Shown here: one piece after another, positions 16,276 through 24,354 of the stretch
Layout: each line of letters begins with the position of its first letter
Numbering within the stretch: the first letter of the stretch is position 1
Origin: Bacteroides cellulosilyticus
GTDB taxonomy: Bacteria; Bacteroidota; Bacteroidia; Bacteroidales; Bacteroidaceae
DNA: 64,000 bases
Reading direction: 5' to 3'
Assembly (NCBI RefSeq): GCF_020091405.1
Contig: NZ_CP081903.1
Location: 186,001 to 250,000, forward strand
The notes under the pieces: generated by a model
Told to the model about the DNA's origin: nothing
Databases searched by the model: none
What the model saw: only the letters and a program-made list of their open reading frames with translations
Program-made: the position numbers and the translations under genes

Positions 16276-17752
16276 ATCGGGCATAGTCGAACTTGTCAGA
16301 AAGAGAGAAGCCGCTGGCAAAATCGTGCAGGGTTAGCTTGCGGATTTTGTAATAGTTCAGCCAGTAGTTTTTCAGGGCTGAGATATAGTTGCGCTGGGCT
16401 TCTTGCTGACGGTTCAATGACAAGGTAAGGCTACTGATATCCGCCTTACCGATGATGAAGCGTTGGCGGGTTTCATTGTATGCCAGGATGGAAAGGTCGA
16501 GGGCTTCCTCGGCACTTGTCACCAAGTCTTGCTGGACATTGAAATCACTTACGGTCATAATGACTTCTTCTTCAATGCTGATTTCGTTCTGACGGGAAGA
16601 GGTCTTTACTACATTCAGATTGTTACGGGCCATATTATATTTACCCTTACGCACTCCCCAGTCCACTAAAGGAATGGAGACGCTGACGGATACCATTTCC
16701 TGCTGCATAGGGCGGTTGTAGGCTTCTCCAAATTTCTCCGCCACCTGGTTGAAACCGACACTGGCGTTGATACTGGCGTTGAAGCGGGATTCTTTCTTAG
16801 TCTTGTCTACATTCCGTTCTGCTTCCAATATGTCCTGGCGTAATCCAAGGAAGTTCGGGTTGTTGGAACGGGCGGCATCCAAGGCAGCATCTACAGGGAT
16901 GTTTAGTTCTCCGGGACGGCTGGGGAGAAGAAGCCGTATCTCTGTATTCTTTTCCAGATTGAGGAAAGAAGCCAGCGAGAACATGGCACGTTTCAATGAA
17001 CTTTCAGCATTCTGCAAAGTGTTACGGGCATTCACCACGTCCAGCTTCAGCGTCAGAAGATCGGCGCGACTGATAGAGGCTATCTTCAGACGTTGCATAC
17101 CAATACGATAAAGCGTATCGGAAGAAGCGACATTCTCTTTTGCCAAGTCATACTCAGCCTGCGCCATGGCAAGTGCAAAGAAATAAGTAGTGGCCTGTTC
17201 GGAGACCTGCTCGGCATTGTAGATATATTCCTTCTTAACTTTCTCGTATTTCAGCGGTTCAATCTTTCGTTCCCAGCGAAAAGGATTATAACCTACCAGA
17301 CTTTGCGAATAACCTAAACGAACAGGGACACTGGTATACTGCGTGTAGGGATTGGAACCGAAACTACGCATATAGCCCAACTCGGTATCCAAATAGAAAG
17401 TACCACCCGTCAGGTCAAAGTTTTGCCTGACAGCCAAGTTACCATAGGCATAGAAAGACTGTTGGCTACGGTAAATATCCAAATCCTGTTCGGAGTCATA
17501 ACGCTTCGTAATGTCACGGTTATACTGTGCAGGAGTCATATTCAGTGTCAGACTCGGCAAGCGATTTGCCTTATAGGTGCGATATTCCCAATAGCCTGAA
17601 AGATACATATTTTTGGTACGAAACGCCTCCAGCGAACTGTCGTTCGCCATCTTAATCGTCTGTTGCAAATCCAGCGTTACCTGCTGTTGCTGTGCGACGG
17701 ACGGAAGCGCCTGTGAAAGTCCTAAAAGAATAATTAAACCAAGTTTCTTCAT
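16274..17752 (-). CDS. TolC-family outer membrane channel
   Basis: 492 aa. It has a signal peptide (MKKLGLIILLGLSQALPSVAQ) and the duplicated helical hairpins of outer membrane efflux proteins, for example ALAMAQAEYDLAKENV and RQRFIIGKADISSLTLSLNRQQEAQ. Periodic Leu/Ala coiled coil runs through about 190-290 and 370-460. It lies between the two RND genes and should form the outer-membrane duct for both. A heptad-repeat element fills the 120 bp before its start, which could separate its expression from the first RND gene. Confidence 0.92.
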   Translation of the reverse strand: MKKLGLIILLGLSQALPSVAQQQQVTLDLQQTIKMANDSSLEAFRTKNMYLSGYWEYRTYKANRLPSLTLNMTPAQYNRDITKRYDSEQDLDIYRSQQSFYAYGNLAVRQNFDLTGGTFYLDTELGYMRSFGSNPYTQYTSVPVRLGYSQSLVGYNPFRWERKIEPLKYEKVKKEYIYNAEQVSEQATTYFFALAMAQAEYDLAKENVASSDTLYRIGMQRLKIASISRADLLTLKLDVVNARNTLQNAESSLKRAMFSLASFLNLEKNTEIRLLLPSRPGELNIPVDAALDAARSNNPNFLGLRQDILEAERNVDKTKKESRFNASINASVGFNQVAEKFGEAYNRPMQQEMVSVSVSIPLVDWGVRKGKYNMARNNLNVVKTSSRQNEISIEEEVIMTVSDFNVQQDLVTSAEEALDLSILAYNETRQRFIIGKADISSLTLSLNRQQEAQRNYISALKNYWLNYYKIRKLTLHDFASGFSLSDKFDYAR

Positions 17753-17769
17753 TATATCAAACTTTTAAA

Positions 17770-17888
17770 TATGAGGTATGAGGTATGAGGTATGAAGTAT
17801 GAAGTATTAAGTATTAAGTATTAAGTATAACCATACGGCATGATAGCGCAGCCTTATACTTAATACTTAATACTTCATATTTCATATT
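17770..17888. repeat. Heptad-armed inverted element A (core 17830-17853)
   Basis: The left arm is eight 7-bp units: TATGAGG x3, TATGAAG x2, TATTAAG x3 (17770-17825). The core holds ACCATACGG and ATAGCGCAGC. The right arm is five units: TTATACT, TAATACT x2, TCATATT x2 (17854-17888). The arms pair over more than 20 bp. The right arm forms the last codons and stop of the first RND gene. Elements B (41669) and C (53334) share the core and the plan. Confidence 0.85.
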
Positions 17889-20800
17889 TCTTTCTTTCTT
17901 TATAAATAAACCAATATATCAAAGGGATGATGAACAGACTGACCAGCGTACCGATAAACATCGCCCCAATCATGGCAATGGAAAGCGGTTTCTGCAATTC
18001 CGAACCCATATCGAAAGAGAACAGCAACGGCACCATGGCAAAGATGGTGGTCAGCGAGGTCATAATGATAGGACGCAACCTGCGCCTTCCCGCCTCATGA
18101 ATAGCTTCCAGAAGCGGCATCCCCGTCTTACGCAATTCATTAATCGCATCCAGTTTCAAGATGGAGTCATTGATAATGATACCACACGTAACGATCAGAC
18201 CGATGGCAGACATCAGGTTTAGCGTATGCCCGCATATCCATAACAATACAAGGGCAAAAGCTACGTCTATCGGTATCTCCAGCAACACAACAAGCGGTTG
18301 CACAAAACTCTCGAACTGTGCCGCCAGAATGAAGTACATCAACAGAATGGAAATAAACAGAATAACCACCAGTTCATCCAGCATCTTCCGGTTAGAAAAG
18401 AAACTTCCTGAAAAAGCGGTATCCCAATCGCCGGTAGCATCCACCACTTCCTTCACTTGCTCCATAAGCGGTTCCGCCTCTTTTACTTCATAAAAACGGA
18501 ACGGAACATATTCTCCGTTACGCCCTGCGGTAATCGCTTTCAGATCTTCCGCCGGTGCCACTGATACCAGCTCACGCAAAGGCAGATATTCAACACCATA
18601 TTGATCCGCCCGTGTCGGAACGAGTGTTTCCTGTAAGATGCTGTTAACAGTTTGTTCCTCTCCCACAATGCTGATAGGCAGATATTGCTGGTAAGAATGA
18701 AGAGTGGCTATGCTGTTTTCTTTAAAAGCAGTTTTCAGTATGCGATACAACTCGTCATACGAAACATTATAAAGTAGCAGTTTTTCTTTATTGATACGGA
18801 TATTCAGCTGATTTTCAAAGGCAATACCCGTGGGAGCATATCCTGTGCGGGTAGCAAATTCTGTTTCCAGACTACGTAATTCATCCGCCGTCGGCACCTT
18901 TTCTTTATTGCGGGAATAAAGTTCGGCCACCACATCGGCTTCTCCCGTCACAAACAGTTTCTCAAATACCGTCTCGGGCGGTGAAAAAGAAATCACGGCC
19001 AATGGATACTCCGCTTTGAGGGCACGGTAAACCTTTTCCTGCAAAGGAGCTATCTCAGAAGGATTCTTTGTCTTGAAATAAAGTTCTGCTTCCGAAGAAG
19101 AAAGAGCCTGCTCCCGATTCAGGAGATAGTCTTGTTGTCCGACGGCGGCAGTCTGTTCGATAGTCTCTGTCTTAAACAACTCAAATAAATTGTCTACCCT
19201 GCGACGATTCTCGTCCACATGGATATTCTCATTCCATTCCACACGGGCTATCAGCTCGTTCTGATCTATTTCCGGCATACGCTCTTTTCCTATGAAATAG
19301 AACATGAATACACACAATGGCACGGAAACTATGCAGAACAATACGCTTGCCGTTTTATGAGCAAATATAAAATCAATCCCGGCATCATAGAAACGATCGA
19401 GTGTATGATCCTTTATAGGATTATTGATCCGGATACGCGAGAACCATGATTTGCGCAGCCCCGTCCGGTAAACCAGCATATAGAGCACCGGCAGCAACAT
19501 GATGCCCGTGAAGTAAGAAACCATCAATCCAACGGTTACCGAGAAAGCCTGATCGTAGAAAATGGCTCCGGCAATACCACTCATAAAGATCAGTGGTACA
19601 AACACCGCAATGGTAGTCAATGAAGAGCTGAGCATCGGAGTGACCACCTCACTGGTACCCGCAATACAGGCACGTTTCAGCGAGTATCCTCTTTCCCGAT
19701 ATTGAGAAATATTTTCAGTTACGATGATGGAACTGTCGATCATCATACCCAGTGCAAGGATCAATCCGGACAGGGATATGATGTTCAGTGACATCTTGAA
19801 CAGATAGAAAAAGAGAAAACAGATCACAATGGAAACTACCATACTCAGTCCGATGATGAAAGGAGATTTGACATCCCCCAGAAAGAGTACGGCTACGATA
19901 CAGATAAATAGAAAGCCCAACGAAAGGTTTTGTTGCAAATTGGAGATAGTATAATCCAAAAGCTCTGTCTGGTTTCGGCTAACGCTGAATTCAATGTCAG
20001 GATATACACTCTGAAAATAATTCATGGTGCCGCCAATGGCCTGCTTCATGTCATCCATATTCTCGTCCGCCTGCTTGATAATGGCCAATGTCACCGCCCG
20101 TTTACCATTGCTCATGGATACACCTTTTTCCCTGACGGGAACAATACCTATCCGGCAAAACTCTTCCAGACGGATGATACGTCCGTTTTTGTTAATAAGA
20201 ATATTCTTCACATCTTCCTCCGTACGCAACAGAGTGGAGAACTTGATATTATATTCATAATATCCATCGCGTACGGTCATGCTGCCCGGTTCCACGTTGT
20301 TTTGGGCAAGAGCTGATTCTACATCCTGTATGGAAAGTCCCAGTACGGCAAGCTTATTTTCATCGGGAACAATCTGCAACTGACGCTCCACCAATCCTGT
20401 GATATCCACCATAGCTACCTCTGTCAGCTGCTCGATACGCCGTTTGATGACGCTTTCGGCAAATTCACACAGGTCGAGAAAAGCACGTTCGTCCGTTTGT
20501 CCGTAAGCACTGTCATTCTTCAGGGTGAGGCTGAGATAGAATACCGGAATATCGGTAGCACTTGCTTTTACCACTTTAGGACGGTCCGTATCCTTAGGCA
20601 GGTAGTTCATGGCGGCGTCAATCTTCTCATTCACCTCGATAAAAGCAAGATCCGTATTGGTGCCGAAGTCGAAATTCAGTCGGATAAGGCCTGCACCATC
20701 ATGAGCTTCGCTATCCATATCTTTCAGACGAGCCACCTGGATAAGCTGTTGGCGCAACGGTTTCACCACAGTATTCTCCAACTCACGCGCAGAAGTATTC

Positions 20801-20949
20801 TGTGCCGAGATTTGTACTGTAATCTCCGGGATGGCAATATCCGGCAGCAAAGATACCGGCAACGTGAAATACGTCACCATACCGACAATAAAACATGCGG
20901 TAAACGCCATCAATACGGCAATGGGCCGCTGTATCAAGAACTTAACCAC
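17875..20949 (-). CDS. RND-family efflux transporter (first of operon)
   Basis: 1024 aa, the usual AcrB/CusA length, inner membrane. The start MVKFLIQRPIAVLMAF is the family N-terminal helix. Helix 4 reads ALGMMIDSSIIVTENI, again D-S in place of D-D. The C-terminal half has SAIGLIVTCGIIINDSILKLDAI and a closing GTLVSLFIIPLIYWF. It starts 5 bp after the adaptor stop, so the two are coupled. The last codons and the stop lie within heptad element A. Together with 12880-16236 it gives a two-RND operon, comparable in layout with MdtABC. Drug, bile salt, metal or lipid export are all possible. Confidence 0.93.
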   Translation of the reverse strand: MVKFLIQRPIAVLMAFTACFIVGMVTYFTLPVSLLPDIAIPEITVQISAQNTSARELENTVVKPLRQQLIQVARLKDMDSEAHDGAGLIRLNFDFGTNTDLAFIEVNEKIDAAMNYLPKDTDRPKVVKASATDIPVFYLSLTLKNDSAYGQTDERAFLDLCEFAESVIKRRIEQLTEVAMVDITGLVERQLQIVPDENKLAVLGLSIQDVESALAQNNVEPGSMTVRDGYYEYNIKFSTLLRTEEDVKNILINKNGRIIRLEEFCRIGIVPVREKGVSMSNGKRAVTLAIIKQADENMDDMKQAIGGTMNYFQSVYPDIEFSVSRNQTELLDYTISNLQQNLSLGFLFICIVAVLFLGDVKSPFIIGLSMVVSIVICFLFFYLFKMSLNIISLSGLILALGMMIDSSIIVTENISQYRERGYSLKRACIAGTSEVVTPMLSSSLTTIAVFVPLIFMSGIAGAIFYDQAFSVTVGLMVSYFTGIMLLPVLYMLVYRTGLRKSWFSRIRINNPIKDHTLDRFYDAGIDFIFAHKTASVLFCIVSVPLCVFMFYFIGKERMPEIDQNELIARVEWNENIHVDENRRRVDNLFELFKTETIEQTAAVGQQDYLLNREQALSSSEAELYFKTKNPSEIAPLQEKVYRALKAEYPLAVISFSPPETVFEKLFVTGEADVVAELYSRNKEKVPTADELRSLETEFATRTGYAPTGIAFENQLNIRINKEKLLLYNVSYDELYRILKTAFKENSIATLHSYQQYLPISIVGEEQTVNSILQETLVPTRADQYGVEYLPLRELVSVAPAEDLKAITAGRNGEYVPFRFYEVKEAEPLMEQVKEVVDATGDWDTAFSGSFFSNRKMLDELVVILFISILLMYFILAAQFESFVQPLVVLLEIPIDVAFALVLLWICGHTLNLMSAIGLIVTCGIIINDSILKLDAINELRKTGMPLLEAIHEAGRRRLRPIIMTSLTTIFAMVPLLFSFDMGSELQKPLSIAMIGAMFIGTLVSLFIIPLIYWFIYKERKKYEI

Positions 20950-20954
20950 CCCTT

Positions 20955-22037
20955 TTATTTTTTATTTTCAATAACTTTCACCGGTGCCTCATGAGCCAGG
21001 TTCACATTACCTGTCACAATCACCACATCTCCTTCTTGTACTTCATCTTCCACAATGGTGTATTCATCGGAATTTTCCAGTACGGTCTGCACGTAGTTCC
21101 ATTTCGCTTTATTATCTTTCAGTGTAAAAATCACCTGCTTACCGGAACGCAATACCACGGAACTCTTCGGAACAACCAGCTGTTCACCTAGCGAACGATG
21201 TACATTAACCCGTATGTTCATGCCATTAAAGAGCTTGCCCTGTCCGTTGACAACGGCTTTCACTTTCACCATGCCTTTATCGTCCACCAGCGGATTGATT
21301 TCGGAGATACGTCCTTCGTATTTGGCAGAAGGATCCGCATAAGGGGTAACAACCACTTTGTCGCCACCTTTGATAAGAGGGAGTTCACTCTCCAATACAG
21401 TAAAGTCAGCTTCCATGCCCTGTGAACCGATAATTGTACAGAAAGCGTCTGAACTGCTGGGAGCATTATAGGGTTTGGAAAAGAGATTAGCCACCACTCC
21501 GTCAAAAGGAGCAACCAGAGTGGCATGTTCTTCTTCGTATTTAGCCAGTTCATATTGAGAAAGGGTCTGATCATAGCCGCTTTTTACCCGTGCCAGTTGC
21601 ATGATATCATCGGGCACATTGGCAGTATCATCCGCTGCATACCCCTGCCCTATCAATACATCCTGCAATTCCAACTTAGCTTTCTCCAAAGCATCCTTGG
21701 ACTGTGCGGTCTTATTCTTTAAACGGAATTTATCCAGCTCTGCCAGCTTTTGTCCTTTGTGCACCCGGTCACCGTTCTTCACATAAATCTGCGCTACGAT
21801 ACCCGAACTTTCAAAACGCAAATCTGCCATTCCTCCGGCCACTATCTTGCCATTACTCACCAACTCGTGATTGAATATCTGCCGCTTCAAAGGCAACACG
21901 GTCACTTCATTCTTCTCATCCGGCAATACGGTAGCTACTCCTTCATCGGCGGCCTCTTCTTTTTTCGCACCGGAACATGCTGCCAACGCAAATAGTGCCA
22001 GACAGATCAAAAACCGGTAGTTCTGTGTCTTTATCAT
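20955..22037 (-). CDS. RND periplasmic adaptor lipoprotein
   Basis: 360 aa. The signal peptide ends in the lipobox LAAC (Cys21). The biotinyl-lipoyl halves (GIVAQIYVKNGDRVHKGQKLAELD and VAPFDGVVANLFSKP) flank a short helical hairpin. The beta-barrel and membrane-proximal domains follow (VVPKSSVVLRSGKQVIFTL). This is the linker of a tripartite pump and leads the operon. A promoter-like TATTTTTG lies about 36 nt before the start, with a 14-bp palindrome just upstream of that. Confidence 0.93.
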   Translation of the reverse strand: MIKTQNYRFLICLALFALAACSGAKKEEAADEGVATVLPDEKNEVTVLPLKRQIFNHELVSNGKIVAGGMADLRFESSGIVAQIYVKNGDRVHKGQKLAELDKFRLKNKTAQSKDALEKAKLELQDVLIGQGYAADDTANVPDDIMQLARVKSGYDQTLSQYELAKYEEEHATLVAPFDGVVANLFSKPYNAPSSSDAFCTIIGSQGMEADFTVLESELPLIKGGDKVVVTPYADPSAKYEGRISEINPLVDDKGMVKVKAVVNGQGKLFNGMNIRVNVHRSLGEQLVVPKSSVVLRSGKQVIFTLKDNKAKWNYVQTVLENSDEYTIVEDEVQEGDVVIVTGNVNLAHEAPVKVIENKK

Positions 22038-22072
22038 TTTATATTAGTTTTTCCGTTTACACTTAGTGTATG

Positions 22073-22080
22073 CAAAAATA
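22073..22080 (-). promoter_or_regulatory. Putative -7 box of the efflux operon
   Basis: TATTTTTG on the minus strand fits TAnnTTTG and lies 36 nt before the adaptor start. The -33 region is weak, which would suit an activator or repressor-controlled promoter. Confidence 0.4.
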
Positions 22081-22102
22081 GTCGTTTTCCCTTTACGAAC
22101 CG

Positions 22103-22116
22103 CCATATATATATGG
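22103..22116. promoter_or_regulatory. 14-bp palindrome, possible operator of the efflux operon
   Basis: CCATATATATATGG is a perfect palindrome lying around and above the -33 position of the adaptor promoter. It is a candidate repressor site; no regulator gene is adjacent. Confidence 0.35.
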
Positions 22117-22169
22117 ACAAAACAAGACAGGTTACAAACCATTAATTTTCTAATTATCAAATAAGTATA

Positions 22170-22201
22170 TTCTTGCCCATTCCCAAACAGGTGGACAAGA
22201 A
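22170..22201 (-). terminator. Stem-loop after the propeller gene at 22215
   Basis: TTCTTG (22170-22175) plus CCA pairs with TGG plus CAAGAA (22196-22201). It is placed as the 3' end of the propeller transcript, ahead of the efflux promoter. Confidence 0.45.
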
Positions 22202-22214
22202 CATACCTCCTTCC

Positions 22215-23447
22215 TTATTTAGGGACTGTAATAATCACTACCGGATTAGAATCATCCGTCAATTCTTTCAGTGCCGAAAGTTTTTCATTTTCTGCCGCTT
22301 CAGGATTTTCTTCCAACCAAGTCATCACTTCTCCGGCATCAATAATCATTCCATATTCTCCCTGTGCGCTGTATGCCTTGGGACGGAAAGCCATAAAGCC
22401 GGTCAAGTCATCTTTTATACCTTCCTTTTCTGCATACATCTGGGTAGTATTTGCCTTCCGGTCGTAGATTCCGTTAAACGTTTCCGGTTCATCTGTATAC
22501 AGTCCCCGGATACACTGAAAGAAAACAGTATGATCCGTCTCAAAGATACATCCCACCAACAAGCGTTTTTCGTTATCTTTGGATTCGGTACGTGCCTCGG
22601 CGCCCCAATGCCATTTACCGGTGGAGAACGCAATATAAGGTGTCAATTCATTCCCTTCCACTGTATAAATGGTATCATTGAAATTCTCTTTATAACGTAT
22701 CTTATTATCACTTTTCCACAGGAAAGGAATACCCGCTACACTTGCCGAGGCATCTCCACTTTTGAATGTAGTCAGAATAATACCTGCATTTCCCTGCCTT
22801 TTGACGCTGATACTGTTTATGTCATCTACTCCTCTATTAGGCAAAACCGGAAGTAGGCTGGGCACCGTATCTATCTGTTCTCCCGCTTCATTAAATAACA
22901 ACAAAGCACGCCCGTTATCACCTACAATATTACCGTAACGGCCTATTATCACGGAGTCTGTGAAGCAGAAATCACTTGGTGATTCGGGCGGAGTAGGTAT
23001 CGTTACACTGCCACGATAATTACCTCGCAGATCATATTTCTGTAATTTGCCGGGCCGGCGCATAAAATAAAGCAGACCGTTTACATCGTTATAAGTAGGC
23101 ACCGCAGTTGAATAAGCTTCCGGATCATCGCCCAAATGTCCTACTTTGCTTAAAAACTTACCGCTCTCTTTATCAAAGACAAAACAAGTTTGACGTGAAA
23201 AAACAACAATCTCTTTATCCAGCAACAGAATATTCGGGCTTCCACCTACCAGACACGAATCGGTTGTTTCCAATGGAACATAGCGTACATCGCTTCCTAA
23301 TTCCGAAAGTTTCAATTCGGCAGGCTTTTCCATAGCTCCCGCCACATCAATAGAACACAGTTCACCGTCAGCCGACGATTGCGGAGTACCGGTACAAGCC
23401 GACACCAGGCAAACCAGACCTACTGCATACAACCATTCTTTTTTCAT
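22215..23447 (-). CDS. 6-bladed beta-propeller lipoprotein
   Basis: About 410 aa from the Met at 23447, chosen because MKKEWLYAVGLVCLVSAC is a clean lipoprotein signal; a start at 23480 would put 11 polar residues before it. Propeller features include ELGSDVRYVPLETTDSCLVG in the first blade, the VGHLGDDPEAYSTA loop that replaces GxGPGEY, and the end TDDSNPVVIITVPK. The SNP/DNPxxI tail is shared by most of the propellers here. It is separated by 144 bp from the signal peptidase gene, so it may be its own unit. Function unknown. Confidence 0.8.
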   Translation of the reverse strand: MKKEWLYAVGLVCLVSACTGTPQSSADGELCSIDVAGAMEKPAELKLSELGSDVRYVPLETTDSCLVGGSPNILLLDKEIVVFSRQTCFVFDKESGKFLSKVGHLGDDPEAYSTAVPTYNDVNGLLYFMRRPGKLQKYDLRGNYRGSVTIPTPPESPSDFCFTDSVIIGRYGNIVGDNGRALLLFNEAGEQIDTVPSLLPVLPNRGVDDINSISVKRQGNAGIILTTFKSGDASASVAGIPFLWKSDNKIRYKENFNDTIYTVEGNELTPYIAFSTGKWHWGAEARTESKDNEKRLLVGCIFETDHTVFFQCIRGLYTDEPETFNGIYDRKANTTQMYAEKEGIKDDLTGFMAFRPKAYSAQGEYGMIIDAGEVMTWLEENPEAAENEKLSALKELTDDSNPVVIITVPK

Positions 23448-23591
23448 AACTTCTTGTGTGTTTTTAGATTTAACATTCATAACATCTCCGCAAATAAACT
23501 AATATTTTTAGTTTTAGAACTATATTTTATCGTTAAAGAAGTAAAAAGGAGTATTTAAAACGCGACTTTATATATAATAGAAAGCTACCCA

Positions 23592-24332
23592 TCATTCAAT
23601 TCTTCGAAACATTCTATTCCAACTAATCCTATTCGTCACTTCATCTTTCGAAAACCAAATCATCTGTCCTACACCCAAAATAAAATCATCTGGTAATATC
23701 CCCCAACCACGTGAATCATACGAATGGTTAAAATTGTCACCACGCATAAAATAATACTTATGATTAAAACGGAAACTTTCCAGCAAAGAGTCCTCCAGAT
23801 AGACTTGCCCCATTTTCAAGCTCATCTCTTTCCCCGTTTCATACTCTATACATTTATAATAATGTTCATAATTGCACGAATCAATATGTAGTACATCTCC
23901 AATCTTAGGTAAATACACCTCTCGCACACCTGTAGCTTCGCACCATCTGCAAGTGTCGCCTGGAACTCCTACACAACGTTTACAATAAAATGTATTCATA
24001 CTGATTATCATCTTTTCTTTATCTTCAGCATAAGGAAAATTAAAAACAACTACATCATTCCTCTGTACTTCACGTTGTCCCTTCAATCTATGCACTAGCA
24101 GCCTTCCTGAATCCGAATTCATTATTCTACGCCCTGGTATTTGCATAGAAACAATAATATAATCTCCTCCTAATAAAGTTGGCGCCATAGAATACGTAGG
24201 AATGAAACAAGATACAATCCAGTAAAACCTAATAAATAGATAAACTTGAAATATAACAAATAAGCTTAAAGCCATATACATCAATTTCTTTCCTATTCGC
24301 TTCATTTTCCGTACTTCCATTGCAGACAACAA
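23592..24332 (-). CDS. lepB: Signal peptidase I
   Basis: 246 aa, S26 family. One membrane helix (about 17-42) precedes the catalytic box PTYSMAPTL with Ser48. The lysine box CKRCVGVPGD gives Lys118. The C-terminal box GDNFNHSYDSRGWG is intact. It should cut signal peptides on the outer face of the inner membrane. It is the last gene of the NVEALA peptide operon, 22 bp after the O-antigen-ligase-like gene. Such a second, operon-borne enzyme suggests a dedicated substrate, for instance the NVEALA peptide, though that is inference. The true start may be Met5 or Met10. Confidence 0.93.
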   Translation of the reverse strand: MLSAMEVRKMKRIGKKLMYMALSLFVIFQVYLFIRFYWIVSCFIPTYSMAPTLLGGDYIIVSMQIPGRRIMNSDSGRLLVHRLKGQREVQRNDVVVFNFPYAEDKEKMIISMNTFYCKRCVGVPGDTCRWCEATGVREVYLPKIGDVLHIDSCNYEHYYKCIEYETGKEMSLKMGQVYLEDSLLESFRFNHKYYFMRGDNFNHSYDSRGWGILPDDFILGVGQMIWFSKDEVTNRISWNRMFRRIE

Positions 24333-24354
24333 TTACTCAATAAGGTTATTTTTA

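Noticed and set aside
17770..17888. Plain microsatellite expansion
   Set aside because: The arms are inverted to each other around a core that recurs at two other loci with different heptads, which simple slippage does not explain.
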